DNA of 64,000 nucleotides from JBKBIP01 sp046297495. Its GTDB lineage: Bacteria; Planctomycetota; Planctomycetia; Gemmatales; Gemmataceae. Below are positions 43,288 through 52,622 of this stretch, in pieces. Positions within the stretch are counted from its first letter, which is position 1. Each line of letters opens with the position of its first letter. The notes under the pieces were generated by a model. That model was not told the origin of the DNA and did not search any database. It saw only the letters and a program-made list of their open reading frames with translations. Location: positions 100,086 to 164,085 of the forward strand of contig JBKBIP010000011.1 of assembly GCA_046297495.1 (NCBI GenBank), read 5' to 3'. Made by a program: the position numbers and the translations under genes.

Positions 43288-44196
43288 TCACGGTTGGATC
43301 GAGAAGTTCTTCTCGTTGTCACCGTCGGTGAATTTCACAGTTTCCAGTTTCTGGGGCGGCTTGGTGCCGAAACTTTCGTGCCAGTAATAAATGTCCACGT
43401 CGGCGCCGGCGGGAACTTTGTCGATGACGAACTCCCCTTTTTCGTTGGTGACGGCCGCGAAGGGATGATCCAAGGACCACGCATAGGCTTCCATCCAACC
43501 GTGGATGTCGCACTTGAAACGCAACGGCGAGAAATAATCCGGCGGGATGTTCAGAGTGATCCCCTTCTCATCGTTGGGCTTGAGGTTCGTGTTGCCCTTG
43601 GGTTGACGCGAGCCACCTTGGTAGTTGGTGTTGTGCGGAATCGGCGCGCTATTCACCACCGAGAAGGTTTGGCCGGTAGGCACAGTTTTTTTGCCATCCG
43701 GTGAATAAAAGGCGAACAGCGTTTGCACGTGGGGCACGAACGCGCAGAACGGTTGATCGAGGGTGGCCTTGCTTTTATCTCCCGACTTATACTCTTCCAG
43801 GATTTCAGCGGGGATGTCGAAATACTGCGTTTTGGGATCAACGGGCCTCAGAAAGACCACGACATTGGCCACGCTGTTATCCGCGCCGACTTTCCAGCGG
43901 GGATTGGTTAAGTCCCCCTCCAGACACACTTCACGGGCTTCTGGGTTAGGCAGCGCTTTGGCCAGGGACTTGAAATCGGGGGGAGACAAGGGGGGCGGGG
44001 TACCATCAAGCGTCACCTTGCCGCTCAGCTTGCCCCAGCCGGTGGCCGCCACTTTGGTCATCTCTTTTTTCGTGGGGGTCGTATCGGTCGTGGTGTCCGG
44101 AGTAGTCGGCGTGCCGTTGCCGCCACAACCCAAGGTGGCGAACGCGAACAACGGAATGAGACAAACGCCCGTCATCAGACGCAAACATCGTGTCAT
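43288..44196 (-). CDS. Cupredoxin-like lipoprotein
   Basis: A 302-residue lipoprotein (lipobox TLGC, Cys at about residue 24) with a beta-sandwich that carries a type-1 copper site pattern: His in SAPIPHNTNYQGG, then Cys, His and Met in FKCDIHGWMEAY. The C-terminal part continues as a CNA/carboxypeptidase-regulatory-like beta domain (EFVIDKVPAGADVDIYYWH). It is last in the minus-strand respiratory operon, after the paralogous 44362-45162 gene and the bc-type subunits, so it is a candidate periplasmic electron carrier for that complex. Copper binding is inferred from the ligand pattern. Confidence 0.8.
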   Translation of the reverse strand: MTRCLRLMTGVCLIPLFAFATLGCGGNGTPTTPDTTTDTTPTKKEMTKVAATGWGKLSGKVTLDGTPPPLSPPDFKSLAKALPNPEAREVCLEGDLTNPRWKVGADNSVANVVVFLRPVDPKTQYFDIPAEILEEYKSGDKSKATLDQPFCAFVPHVQTLFAFYSPDGKKTVPTGQTFSVVNSAPIPHNTNYQGGSRQPKGNTNLKPNDEKGITLNIPPDYFSPLRFKCDIHGWMEAYAWSLDHPFAAVTNEKGEFVIDKVPAGADVDIYYWHESFGTKPPQKLETVKFTDGDNEKNFSIQP

Positions 44197-44285
44197 GGGA
44201 AACCTCCTGGAAGTAAATGCCATCCAGCGTGCCGACCACGACTGCCGGATCGGACACGCGGCGTTAGTGATATGATACGAAAAAA

Positions 44286-44327
44286 TCATCGTCGCGCTCG
44301 GGCAAGCAACGGCGCGCGCGACGATGA
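44286..44327. repeat. Dispersed palindrome, GATTCATCG family variant
   Basis: Perfect 12-bp arms TCATCGTCGCGC (44286-44297) and GCGCGACGATGA (44316-44327), 18-base loop. It lies between the two cupredoxin-like genes (spacer 44197-44361) and lacks the TT of the other copies. Confidence 0.6.
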
Positions 44328-44361
44328 AGCACACGTCATCGAAAATGATTCGACGGCCTTC

Positions 44362-45162
44362 TCAGGGCTTCAAGTCGAGCTTGCCCAGATCGGTGACGCC
44401 ATCGGGGCGAATGGTGATGACCTCGCCGTCCCGGCCCGCCGCGCCGCCGCGATAGCCGACCTCTTCATGCCAAACCTTGAGGCGATAATTGCCGGCAGGG
44501 GCCAGCTTGATCTCGAAATGGCCGTCCTCGTCGGTGACGGCGTAATACGGATGCTTGAACACCCTGGCCCAAGCGGTCATCCAACCGTGGATGTTGCACT
44601 CAAACTTGACAGGAAAACGCTCGTCGGCGCGTAGGTTCTTGATCTCATGCGCCTTGCCGGGGGGAATGATCACGTTGCCGCCCGGATTGTACAGCGGATG
44701 TCCGCCCCACTTGACATTGTGCGAGATGGGGGAGCTATTCTTGGCCACCAGGGTTTGCCCCTCGCGGATGGCCAAGGCGTGCGGCTCGTACATGCAGCAC
44801 GGCTGATCAATAGCTACTTCCTTATCTTTGATCTCTTGCAGCGCGGGATGGATGGGGAGCGTTCCCTTGGGATCAGGGGGATCGGGCGCCAGCCAGACGA
44901 ACACCCATTTCATTCCTTGGTTGTCCTTGTTGATGACGTAGTTTTCCAGGTAAATGTCCCCCTTGGACAGACAATGGGCCTTGTCGTTCTCCACCTTGGC
45001 CTTTTGCGGGGTGGGGGCGGCGCCGCCAGCCCAGACGACTTGTCCCTTGATGGCGCCCCAGCCGTTCTGCGCGGCGGCGGCCGTGACATCGGGCTGGGAA
45101 AACCAACTCAGTAGAGCGACAGCGAACATTCCCAGCGCCGTCAGGATGGATAGATAACGCAT
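44362..45162 (-). CDS. Cupredoxin-like secreted protein
   Basis: A 266-residue exported protein with a signal peptide (MRYLSILTALGMFAVALLSW). It is paralogous to the neighbouring lipoprotein but not lipidated. Probable type-1 copper ligands: His in PISHNVKWGG, then Cys, His and Met in FECNIHGWMTAW. The C-terminal part contains FEIKLAPAGNYRLKVWHEE, a beta domain also found in the paralogue. The ATG at 45162 overlaps the stop of the upstream cytochrome gene by one base (TGATG), so the two are translationally coupled. Together with the multihaem subunit it likely moves electrons in the periplasm. Confidence 0.82.
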   Translation of the reverse strand: MRYLSILTALGMFAVALLSWFSQPDVTAAAAQNGWGAIKGQVVWAGGAAPTPQKAKVENDKAHCLSKGDIYLENYVINKDNQGMKWVFVWLAPDPPDPKGTLPIHPALQEIKDKEVAIDQPCCMYEPHALAIREGQTLVAKNSSPISHNVKWGGHPLYNPGGNVIIPPGKAHEIKNLRADERFPVKFECNIHGWMTAWARVFKHPYYAVTDEDGHFEIKLAPAGNYRLKVWHEEVGYRGGAAGRDGEVITIRPDGVTDLGKLDLKP

Positions 45163-48100
45163 CAATTACCTCCCATAGGTTGTTGTTGCGCGGGGGTCGG
45201 CGGCCGCAAGCGGTTGACCGGCATGTCGGCCACTTTGGGAAGATTCATGAGCACGTCCCGGCACGCTTCCACCTGTTGCAAGCTGTCGCCCAGGAATAGC
45301 TGTTGGTATTCCGTATCCTTGGCCTTGAAATTCTGCGGCATGCCGGGCAAGTAGCTCAGCATCCGGGGTGGGTTGGCGATCCAATACTCGCTCCAATCCG
45401 GCCGCAACCGCTGCGCCGACAGGTTCAGCGACGGCCCCTGTTGCTCCACGCGTTGGCCGGTCTGATGCGTGCTGATGTTATGACACTGCAAGCACAGGCC
45501 GCGATTGAGGACCAAACGATAAGCGTCGGTGGCGTAGGCTTGTTCCTCCTCCCACTGTTTCCGCAAATCCGTGAACGTCCGGTCCTTCAGTTGCGTTTGC
45601 AAGGCCTGAATCTGTTGTTGCACGGCGTCGCGCCGTTTCGTCTCTTGCTGGATGGCATCGTCATCCTTGACTCTCTTCAGGGTCTCTTCCACTTCTTGAA
45701 GCTGGGCTTGCAAGGCCGGCAACTGCTCCTGTTCGATTATACGTTGCCAGTACGGTTGGAGTTCCTCGATGCGTCTTTCCAGCTCGCCCTCCTTCTGCCG
45801 CAAGCGGGCCACGTATTCCTTCGTTTTCTGGCGCCAATAGGTCTCATCGTGTTGCGGCACGTTCACGTAGGGATAATTGATAGTCACTGCTGGATTGGAG
45901 ATCTTGTCCACGGCGGCGAAGTAATTGACCAGGGCCATGGCTTCGGCATCGCTCATGTTGAACTTGGGCATGCGCAGCTTGGTCGCGGGGCGGATCAGCG
46001 TCGGGTTGCGCAGGAACTGATACAGCCAGTTCGGCTGCACGCGCTCCCCTTCGCGCAGCAACGGCGGCGGGGCGGCGGCCCGGCCTTCGGAACTATCGGT
46101 GCGGACGACAAGCCCCGGTTTGTACAATTGATCATCTAGAGCGATCAAGTAGTTCACGAGGTTGGCGGCGAAGCCGCCGCCCAGCTCCGGGTGGTGCGAC
46201 AAGACCGCACTCGTCGGCACGAACACCGAATACCCAGCGCGGAAATTACGGGGAACGGAGTGATCGTGCTCGTCCTGGGCGTAATACATCAAGGCTTCGA
46301 CCAGCGGTATGCGAAACATATCGGGATCGAATTCCTCTGGGCCGGCAAAGACGGTGTAGGCGCGCAACCTGTCCGGGTTCTTCGGCGGCAAGCCCACCCA
46401 GGCGTTATGGTGCGTGAAGGAGAAATCCTGCTCGGTGGTGGCTTCCGTCAGGAACTGGGCATAGCGTAGATCCAGTTGTTCGAGCACGTCGTCATTCACC
46501 TTGAAATCGACGAGGCCCGGACGCAACAGGTGGCAGCTGGCGCAGTTGTATTTGTCAATAACATGTCGGCCCAGTACCTCGGCCTTGCGCGCCGGCGGTG
46601 GGTCGTAGCGGAATTGCGCCGGCATGGGATCGGCCAGCAGACCGAGCACGAAGGTCATCACCTGCTCGCGGGCCTCCGCTTCCTCGACCCAGCGGCGTGT
46701 TTCGTATTCTTCGGGAGTTTCGCCGGCTTGCGGCTCGGTGCGGGCGAAGCGGAACTCCGGCATACGCAAGCGGTCGTCATAGGTACGCTGCCGGTTGTAA
46801 TCGTAGCTGCGTGGATTGAGCAGTTTCTGATTCAAGAAGCCCTCGCGTTCGTGATGGCGCAGCGCTTCGTAGAAATACTGCTCATATGGGGGTTTGCCAT
46901 CCTGGGCCGGCACGTAGGCGGGGCGGCGCGTCGTCTGTCCCGTTTGGGGGTCTTCCACCTCGACATACTTCGGTTTGCCGCTGGAATCCGTTTCGATCAG
47001 GCTCGGCACCGAATGGTAATGATCGTGGACATACGCCTTGATGTCCTCGAAGGCCAGCCGGTCGCGGTCCTTCTTGCCCCAGTCGTTGAGCGGCGTACCG
47101 ATGGGCTTGGCCATCTCGTAGCCGGGGATGTCGTGACAGCCAAAGCAGCCGTATTGACTGACGGCCTTGCGGCCAATGTACATGAGGAGCTTATCCTTGC
47201 GGTTGGCGTCGTCGATGGGGCCGCGCATTTCCTGCTCATCGGCGTCATAGGGGAGCTGATCCGCTTGTTCCGGGGTCAGCCCCTGCTTCAAGACCTCATC
47301 CACCTCGCTTTGCGTCATCATCTTGCGTAGGTGCAGGCGGGCCAGGGGTATCAATGTATCATCCACCGATGGTTCGGGAATGTCCTGCCCCTCCCAGTCG
47401 GGTTTCTGACTCAGCAGCCAGGCGGCGATGGCGCTGGCCTCATCCACCGATACTTGCGTGATGGGCATGAAGGTACGCGGGTTGTGGCTATTGGGATTCA
47501 TGATCCAATTGGTCAGCCAGTAGCGTGCCGAGGGTTCGTCGCCAGGCGAGGTGCCGAGCTTGGCGGCCAAGCGGGACAGGTTCGGCCCAAAGTGGTTGTC
47601 GCTGGCGATGGCCGGCACGAAATCGGGCTGTCCCTTCATCCCTTGGGCTTGCTGGGTGCCGTCGTGGATGTGACAGGCCAAGCAGCCTTTCTCCGAGAAC
47701 AGCTTGCGCCCCTGCACCAGTTGGGCGTCGCGCTCCGCATCATCCGCTGGAACGGGGGGGAGGTCGGCGGCGGGGATCATCTCCGGCGTGACGCGCATCC
47801 AGTATTGAGTGTTCAAGTCATACAGCTCGCGGCGTTCCTCGCCGGTCAGCGTGGGTTTCATTAACAAGACATTCCGCCGGGCATTCTCCTGCTCCACTTG
47901 ATCGCGGGGCGTCTGCCGGGCCTTGGCTTCGTCTTGGAGGTACCGGTCGCTGGTTTGGAACAGGAAGCGCGTCATGGCATAGACTTCCGCCGCCGGATAG
48001 TTGGCTTGGCTGGGGGCCGTCTGTTCTAGATACGCCTTGGAGTTGTTCGACAACCCGAAGAAGTGCGGCATCTTGGTGTCGGGGCGGAAGCCGCGCGGAT

Positions 48101-49637
48101 CGTGGATCCATTGGCGCGTCCAGGATTCGTTGGTCTTCTGACTCAGATGGCGCAAGCTGGGGCCGACCTTGCGCATGGTGCCGGGGGGATTGGCGGTATC
48201 GGCCTGCATTTTGGCCTGCACGTTGGGGGGCAGCATATCGACGGGCGGCCACGGTTCTAGCCGCAAGTCGGGGCCGACGCTCACGCCGTTCTTGGTACCG
48301 GCAATGTCATGACAGCCGAAGCAGCCGTTCTCGCGCACCAGGTGGTACCCCTGCACCAGCTTGGGGGCCTCGACTCGGCTGCCGTCCCGGATCAAGTCGG
48401 TGATCTGATGATGACACTTCACGCACGACGATTCGATGAAGCGGTTGGGGAGCATGGGGAAATCCCAATAGTGCGGCGCCACCCAGCCTTCCTCTTTTTC
48501 CCAGCGGCGTTTCTGCTCGGTGTTGTTGGGAGTATGAGTGGCCAGGAGGAACGTGGTGGCGCTCCCCTGACCGGCGTGGCAGGAGGTGCAGCCGAACTTG
48601 TCGGCGGGGTGCGGGCTGTCCGCGGCGACGAACAGGTCCAAACGCGGATGAACGCAGTATTCGTTGACGTGCCGATCCGTTAGCTCCACGGTGTTCAGCC
48701 GCAGGTTCTTGGGATTGTAGCCGAGCGAGCCGCCGGTTTCCTGCAATAGCCCCTGCCGCGTCAGCGCTTTTTTCACCGCTTCATCCAACTTACTTTGCAT
48801 GTCGGCGGGAACGGAGCGGAGGGCCTGCAAGTTCTCGCGGGTGTAGGAGGGGCGGTCGATTCCCAAATGGCAGGTCGTGCAGCGGTCGAAGCGCGTGACG
48901 GCCATGAAATTGTAATCGATGGGCAGATCGCGCAAGGTGTACTGATGGATGCGCGTGGGCGAGGCGAAGCCGTCAATGACCGGCAGGGCGCGGAACCAAT
49001 CCCCCCAGCCCCAGCTCTTGTCGATGGCGTTCTTGGCCGCCAGGTCGAAGGCGGCGTTGAGCTTGTTCAATTCATCGACGGCATCGGTGAGTTCCTTTTC
49101 AATCGCTTGCTGCTGGGCGCGGGCGGCGTCGTAGGCGGCTTGGGCATTCTCTTGGGCTATCAGCAATTCATTCAGTTGGCTCTCCAGGTCTTGCACTTGT
49201 TGCAACATCTGCTGGGCCCGGGCGCTCTGGCCATGCTCATCGACCTCGATGTTGTACAGGCTCACAATGGAGTCATAAACGGCCTTCTTATCCTGGTAGT
49301 CCGCCTCGGCCTTGACCATCACCGGCAGCCACTTGGCTTGCTCGGCTTGCGCCGCCGCGAGCTGGGATTTCTTGGGGTCTTGGTTCAAGGCCGCGCGAGC
49401 TGCTTTGACTTTCTCCTCCGCTGCCGTGATGGCGACGGCGTCCGGCATGTTGTGCAGGGCCAGGCGCTGGAACATGGCCGATTCCACGTCGCGGAAACGC
49501 CGCTGTTCCTTCTTGAACTCGCGGTTGTAATCTTGGGCGAACATCCAGACGATGCTGATCAACATCAGCACGCCGGTGACACCAAAGACGATATCCAAGA
49601 TGCGCTGAGAACGATAAAATTGATCGGTGGCTGCCAT
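45162..49637 (-). CDS. Giant membrane-anchored multihaem cytochrome c (eight CxxCH) with coiled coil
   Basis: A 1491-residue subunit of the respiratory complex. N-terminal membrane anchor at about residues 15-33 (VFGVTGVLMLISIVWMF), then a long coiled-coil/helical segment to about 230 rich in Ala, Gln and Glu, then the haem domains. Eight haem sites: CTTCH (about 251), CTSCH (348), CVKCH (404), CFGCH (438), CLACH (651), CFGCH (830), CASCH (1030), CLQCH (1380). A second helical segment lies near 1290-1360. It is co-transcribed with Rieske and cytochrome b genes upstream and a cupredoxin downstream, so it probably replaces the cytochrome c1/f subunit. Ends PMGGN at 45162. Confidence 0.9.
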   Translation of the reverse strand: MAATDQFYRSQRILDIVFGVTGVLMLISIVWMFAQDYNREFKKEQRRFRDVESAMFQRLALHNMPDAVAITAAEEKVKAARAALNQDPKKSQLAAAQAEQAKWLPVMVKAEADYQDKKAVYDSIVSLYNIEVDEHGQSARAQQMLQQVQDLESQLNELLIAQENAQAAYDAARAQQQAIEKELTDAVDELNKLNAAFDLAAKNAIDKSWGWGDWFRALPVIDGFASPTRIHQYTLRDLPIDYNFMAVTRFDRCTTCHLGIDRPSYTRENLQALRSVPADMQSKLDEAVKKALTRQGLLQETGGSLGYNPKNLRLNTVELTDRHVNEYCVHPRLDLFVAADSPHPADKFGCTSCHAGQGSATTFLLATHTPNNTEQKRRWEKEEGWVAPHYWDFPMLPNRFIESSCVKCHHQITDLIRDGSRVEAPKLVQGYHLVRENGCFGCHDIAGTKNGVSVGPDLRLEPWPPVDMLPPNVQAKMQADTANPPGTMRKVGPSLRHLSQKTNESWTRQWIHDPRGFRPDTKMPHFFGLSNNSKAYLEQTAPSQANYPAAEVYAMTRFLFQTSDRYLQDEAKARQTPRDQVEQENARRNVLLMKPTLTGEERRELYDLNTQYWMRVTPEMIPAADLPPVPADDAERDAQLVQGRKLFSEKGCLACHIHDGTQQAQGMKGQPDFVPAIASDNHFGPNLSRLAAKLGTSPGDEPSARYWLTNWIMNPNSHNPRTFMPITQVSVDEASAIAAWLLSQKPDWEGQDIPEPSVDDTLIPLARLHLRKMMTQSEVDEVLKQGLTPEQADQLPYDADEQEMRGPIDDANRKDKLLMYIGRKAVSQYGCFGCHDIPGYEMAKPIGTPLNDWGKKDRDRLAFEDIKAYVHDHYHSVPSLIETDSSGKPKYVEVEDPQTGQTTRRPAYVPAQDGKPPYEQYFYEALRHHEREGFLNQKLLNPRSYDYNRQRTYDDRLRMPEFRFARTEPQAGETPEEYETRRWVEEAEAREQVMTFVLGLLADPMPAQFRYDPPPARKAEVLGRHVIDKYNCASCHLLRPGLVDFKVNDDVLEQLDLRYAQFLTEATTEQDFSFTHHNAWVGLPPKNPDRLRAYTVFAGPEEFDPDMFRIPLVEALMYYAQDEHDHSVPRNFRAGYSVFVPTSAVLSHHPELGGGFAANLVNYLIALDDQLYKPGLVVRTDSSEGRAAAPPPLLREGERVQPNWLYQFLRNPTLIRPATKLRMPKFNMSDAEAMALVNYFAAVDKISNPAVTINYPYVNVPQHDETYWRQKTKEYVARLRQKEGELERRIEELQPYWQRIIEQEQLPALQAQLQEVEETLKRVKDDDAIQQETKRRDAVQQQIQALQTQLKDRTFTDLRKQWEEEQAYATDAYRLVLNRGLCLQCHNISTHQTGQRVEQQGPSLNLSAQRLRPDWSEYWIANPPRMLSYLPGMPQNFKAKDTEYQQLFLGDSLQQVEACRDVLMNLPKVADMPVNRLRPPTPAQQQPMGGN

Positions 49638-49680
49638 GTGTCTATCGCATTTCTGGTGTTGTAAGATGTTTCAAGAAAGA

Positions 49681-49716
49681 TCGCTTCGCGCGCCGTTTCA
49701 ACCCCGCGCGAAGCGA
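49681..49716. repeat. Dispersed palindrome, GATTCATCG family core
   Basis: Perfect 12-bp arms TCGCTTCGCGCG (49681-49692) and CGCGCGAAGCGA (49705-49716), 12-base loop, between the cytochrome b C-terminal subunit gene and the multihaem gene of one operon. It could form an intercistronic hairpin in the mRNA. Confidence 0.7.
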
Positions 49717-49734
49717 CACATCGAACCAATCGCG

Positions 49735-51084
49735 TCAAATGTTAAAAAACAATTCCGGGATATACACGATGTACTTCAAGTTAATGACCCAGCGCAGCAA
49801 CATCTTAATGGGCAGCGCGGCCATGAACTGAATCAACGTGACCAAGGTGAAAAAGCGAACGAACCCCATGCGAATGTAGAACTCGCGCATGCACGTCTTG
49901 GCCAGCATGGGGGGTATGAGTATGAGGAACCCCAGTGTCAATAATATGCCGGGCAGCTCGCGGATGAGCCAGTTCCCCCCCGGTTGCAAAATGCTGGCGT
50001 TGCCGAATAAGAACAGCCAGAAGTATTCCGATAAATTCACGTTGTTCAGGGGCAAGACCTTGTGCGGGTCCCACTGCTCGAAGGGGCCGTAGAAGTTCCA
50101 ATTCGGCCCGCGCAAGAAGGTGCCTAGCACGATCAGCGTCACCCACAAGACCACGAAGCCGAACAAGAACATGGTGATGGCGAATTGGCGCTCCTTGAAG
50201 GAGAAATAACCATTCCCTTTTTGGTTGAAGTCGATGTAGGGAATGGCGATCAAGCCGACGATGATGAACGTGGGCAGCACCACGCCCGCCATCCACGGAT
50301 CGTAATAAACCAACATTTCCTGCAAGCCGAGAAAGTACCAGGGGGCCTTCGAGGGGTTGGGGGCCTTGGCCGCCGACGCCGGTTGCTCCAGCGGCGCCTT
50401 GAGCAAGATGGCCCAGATGACCAGCACGAAGGTGGCCACGATCATGCAGATCATTTCGGTGTACACCAAGTCAGGCCAAACCAGAACCTTGTCGTCCTCC
50501 AGCTTTTCTCGGGGCGGTTCGCCACGGTCCAAACGCTCGTCATTGAGCACCGCCAGCCGCAATGCCAGCCAGGTGAAAAAGCCCACCGTGTAAATGAGCA
50601 TCACGATGGGGACGTTGTCCTCTTTGGTGACAATGAGGCGGAATTCCACGTTGGTCATCGACCAGCCGGCGGCCAAGAAGCTGAGGTTGAGAATGGCCAA
50701 GGCCACCACCGGTTCCGTGAAGAACCGCCGCCAATACAAGAAGGCCGCGAAGCCAACAATCGAGAGCAAGAAATACAAGATCGGCCCCATCTGGCCGTTG
50801 TACATGTTCATCAGCCGGGTCGTGAAGACGCAGAACCCCTCCGGCAACTGCCAACCCAGATGGGCCAGATAGGCGAGGGCATGGATCAGGAACACGCCGG
50901 CCACGCTCCCCCAAATGATGGTTTGTAGCTTGTCTTTTTGGGAGAGGAAGTAATAGGCCGCGATGCCCACATTGAGCAAGAAGACCAGCAAATAGAAAAC
51001 CGCCAGACCATTCTGCACGGAGGCGGTCAGCTCGTTTTCGTGGAAATAGAAACCACCCGTGAGATTCAGCGGATCGTGTTCCAT
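49735..51084 (-). CDS. Cytochrome b C-terminal-type (subunit IV-like) membrane protein, enlarged
   Basis: A 449-residue membrane protein of the bc/b6f complex. The C-terminal half resembles subunit IV: APWYFLGLQEMLVYYDPWM contains the PxWYF quinol-site motif, followed by three TM helices and a terminal LIRELPGILLTLGFL segment. The N-terminal 200 residues are unusual: four or five extra hydrophobic helices (for example NGLAVFYLLVFLLNVGIAAYYF, IIWGSVAGVFLIHALAYLAH and IVMLIYTVGFFTWLALRLAV). Total about nine helices versus three in ordinary subunit IV. It lies between cytochrome b (51186-51959) and the multihaem gene, same strand. Confidence 0.85.
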   Translation of the reverse strand: MEHDPLNLTGGFYFHENELTASVQNGLAVFYLLVFLLNVGIAAYYFLSQKDKLQTIIWGSVAGVFLIHALAYLAHLGWQLPEGFCVFTTRLMNMYNGQMGPILYFLLSIVGFAAFLYWRRFFTEPVVALAILNLSFLAAGWSMTNVEFRLIVTKEDNVPIVMLIYTVGFFTWLALRLAVLNDERLDRGEPPREKLEDDKVLVWPDLVYTEMICMIVATFVLVIWAILLKAPLEQPASAAKAPNPSKAPWYFLGLQEMLVYYDPWMAGVVLPTFIIVGLIAIPYIDFNQKGNGYFSFKERQFAITMFLFGFVVLWVTLIVLGTFLRGPNWNFYGPFEQWDPHKVLPLNNVNLSEYFWLFLFGNASILQPGGNWLIRELPGILLTLGFLILIPPMLAKTCMREFYIRMGFVRFFTLVTLIQFMAALPIKMLLRWVINLKYIVYIPELFFNI

Positions 51085-51113
51085 GAAACCATCCTTAAGT
51101 GCTCATTGACCAA

Positions 51114-51165
51114 GATTCATCGTCTCGCGTGGACCACCCGTTTCCGTGCGCGGAACGAGGAATCC
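51114..51165. repeat. Dispersed palindrome, GATTCATCG family, degenerate
   Basis: Left arm GATTCATCGTCTCGCG (51114-51129) and right arm CGCGGAACGAGGAATCC (to 51165), imperfect complement. Spacer between the two cytochrome b-type genes of the operon. Confidence 0.5.
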
Positions 51166-51185
51166 AAGCCGCGAAGATCGCTTGC

Positions 51186-51959
51186 TCACATCGCCCCGCT
51201 GATGCCGCCGTCCTTGCGCACGCGCCAGAAATGGACGGCGATCAGCACCCCCACGGCCAACGGGATGGCGATGCAGTGCAACACATAGAAGCGCAGCAAC
51301 GTCGTTTCGCCAACGATGCGCCCACCTAACAACAAGAAGCGGGCGTCGCTGCCGGAGTGTATCAACGGCACGTCGCCGACCTTGAGCAAGGTGGCGCCGG
51401 GGCCTTCATAGCCTAACAACGGCGTGGCGCGGGCCATGTTGCTGCCGACGGTGATGGCCCAGATCGCCAGCTGGTCCCACGGCAGCAGATAACCGGTGAA
51501 GCTCAAAAGCAACGTCAACACCAGCAAGATGACCCCCACCCCCCAGTTGAATTCCCGGGGGGGTTTATAGCTGCCGGTGAGAAAAACTCGATACATGTGC
51601 AGCCAGATGGTGATGACCATGGCATGAGCACCCCAGCGGTGCAGCTCGCGGAGGATGCCGAGCGTGGTCACGTCGCGCAGGGCCAAGATGTCGTTGTAAG
51701 CGTGTTCCAACGTGGGCCGATAGTAAAACATCAGCAATACGCCGGTCACGGTTTCGACCAGGAAGAGAAAGAAGGTCAGCCCCCCCATGCACCACGTATA
51801 GCTCAAGGCGATGCCGCTCTTGCGCACGGAGACCGGATGCAGGTGCAGAAAGACGTTCGTCAGCATCACCACCACGCGATTGCGGCGATCGCGCGGCGCC
51901 GGATGGCGGAAGATGCTTTTCCAAACCTGCGAATTGCGAATAAAGTCGCCGACCGACAT
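51186..51959 (-). CDS. Cytochrome b N-terminal-type subunit
   Basis: A 257-residue b-type cytochrome with four membrane helices, the size of cytochrome b6. The haem-coordinating His pairs are in RELHRWGAHAMVITIWLHMYRVFLTG and LRFYVLHCIAIPLAVGVLIAVHFW; GYLLPWDQLAIWA is the conserved loop. Quinol oxidation would occur at the site formed with the Rieske protein and the next subunit. The ATG at 51959 follows a Rieske gene; an upstream TTG (51971) is less likely. Middle gene of the minus-strand bc operon. Confidence 0.93.
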   Translation of the reverse strand: MSVGDFIRNSQVWKSIFRHPAPRDRRNRVVVMLTNVFLHLHPVSVRKSGIALSYTWCMGGLTFFLFLVETVTGVLLMFYYRPTLEHAYNDILALRDVTTLGILRELHRWGAHAMVITIWLHMYRVFLTGSYKPPREFNWGVGVILLVLTLLLSFTGYLLPWDQLAIWAITVGSNMARATPLLGYEGPGATLLKVGDVPLIHSGSDARFLLLGGRIVGETTLLRFYVLHCIAIPLAVGVLIAVHFWRVRKDGGISGAM

Positions 51960-52019
51960 ATTAGTCTCCAAGAGTTTAGCGGCGCGCGCCGGCGGCGCGG
52001 CTGCTAACCGAGTCTGATG

Positions 52020-52622
52020 TCACACCTTGATGTACGATTCCGGGTAATTCCACTGCCCCAGCTCTTGTTGGAACTTCATGCTTTTGTCCACGACGATCTG
52101 GCCGGTTTCGTCCACGTCGATGCCCCAGCGTTCCAAGGGACGGGGCGCCGGCCCTTCAAAATTGATGCCGGTGATCTTGAAGCCGCTGCCGTGGCAGGGA
52201 CACTTGAATTTCTGTTCCCGTTCCAACCAGTTCGGGGTGCAGCCTAGGTGCGTGCAGGTGGTGCTCAAGGCGTAGATGATCCCTTCATGGCGCACGATCC
52301 AGGTTCCTTGGTCCTTGAAGCGTTCATCCACTTTGTTTTCTTCGAACTCATTGGGGAAGCCGACTTTGAATTTGCTCGGCGGCTCGGAGAGTACGTTGGG
52401 AAACAAGAACCGCACGGTGCCCAACACCATGCCCAGCGTGGCCGCCGCCAACGTGGCCCAGCCAATCCCAATCCAAGTGCCGAACATGGCCACCAAGAAG
52501 GAACGCCGCGAGCTACCTGGTTTGGCTGCCGCTTTCGGCGGCGCGGCCGGCTTCGGCGGCGCCGCGGGCTTGGCAGGGGCCGACGACACAGATGTATCTT
52601 GAGGATTCGTGGATTCAGACAT
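52020..52622 (-). CDS. Rieske [2Fe-2S] iron-sulfur protein
   Basis: First gene of the bc-type operon, 200 residues. A Pro/Ala-rich N-terminus leads to a twin-arginine-like signal (SSRRSFLVAMFGTWIG) and one membrane helix. The cluster ligands are present: CTHLGC (Cys and His) and CPCHGSGF (Cys and His). It takes electrons from quinol at cytochrome b and passes them to the cytochrome c side. The Ala/Pro-rich extension before the signal is longer than usual. Export would need TatC, whose gene is at 34.8 kb. Confidence 0.95.
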   Translation of the reverse strand: MSESTNPQDTSVSSAPAKPAAPPKPAAPPKAAAKPGSSRRSFLVAMFGTWIGIGWATLAAATLGMVLGTVRFLFPNVLSEPPSKFKVGFPNEFEENKVDERFKDQGTWIVRHEGIIYALSTTCTHLGCTPNWLEREQKFKCPCHGSGFKITGINFEGPAPRPLERWGIDVDETGQIVVDKSMKFQQELGQWNYPESYIKV

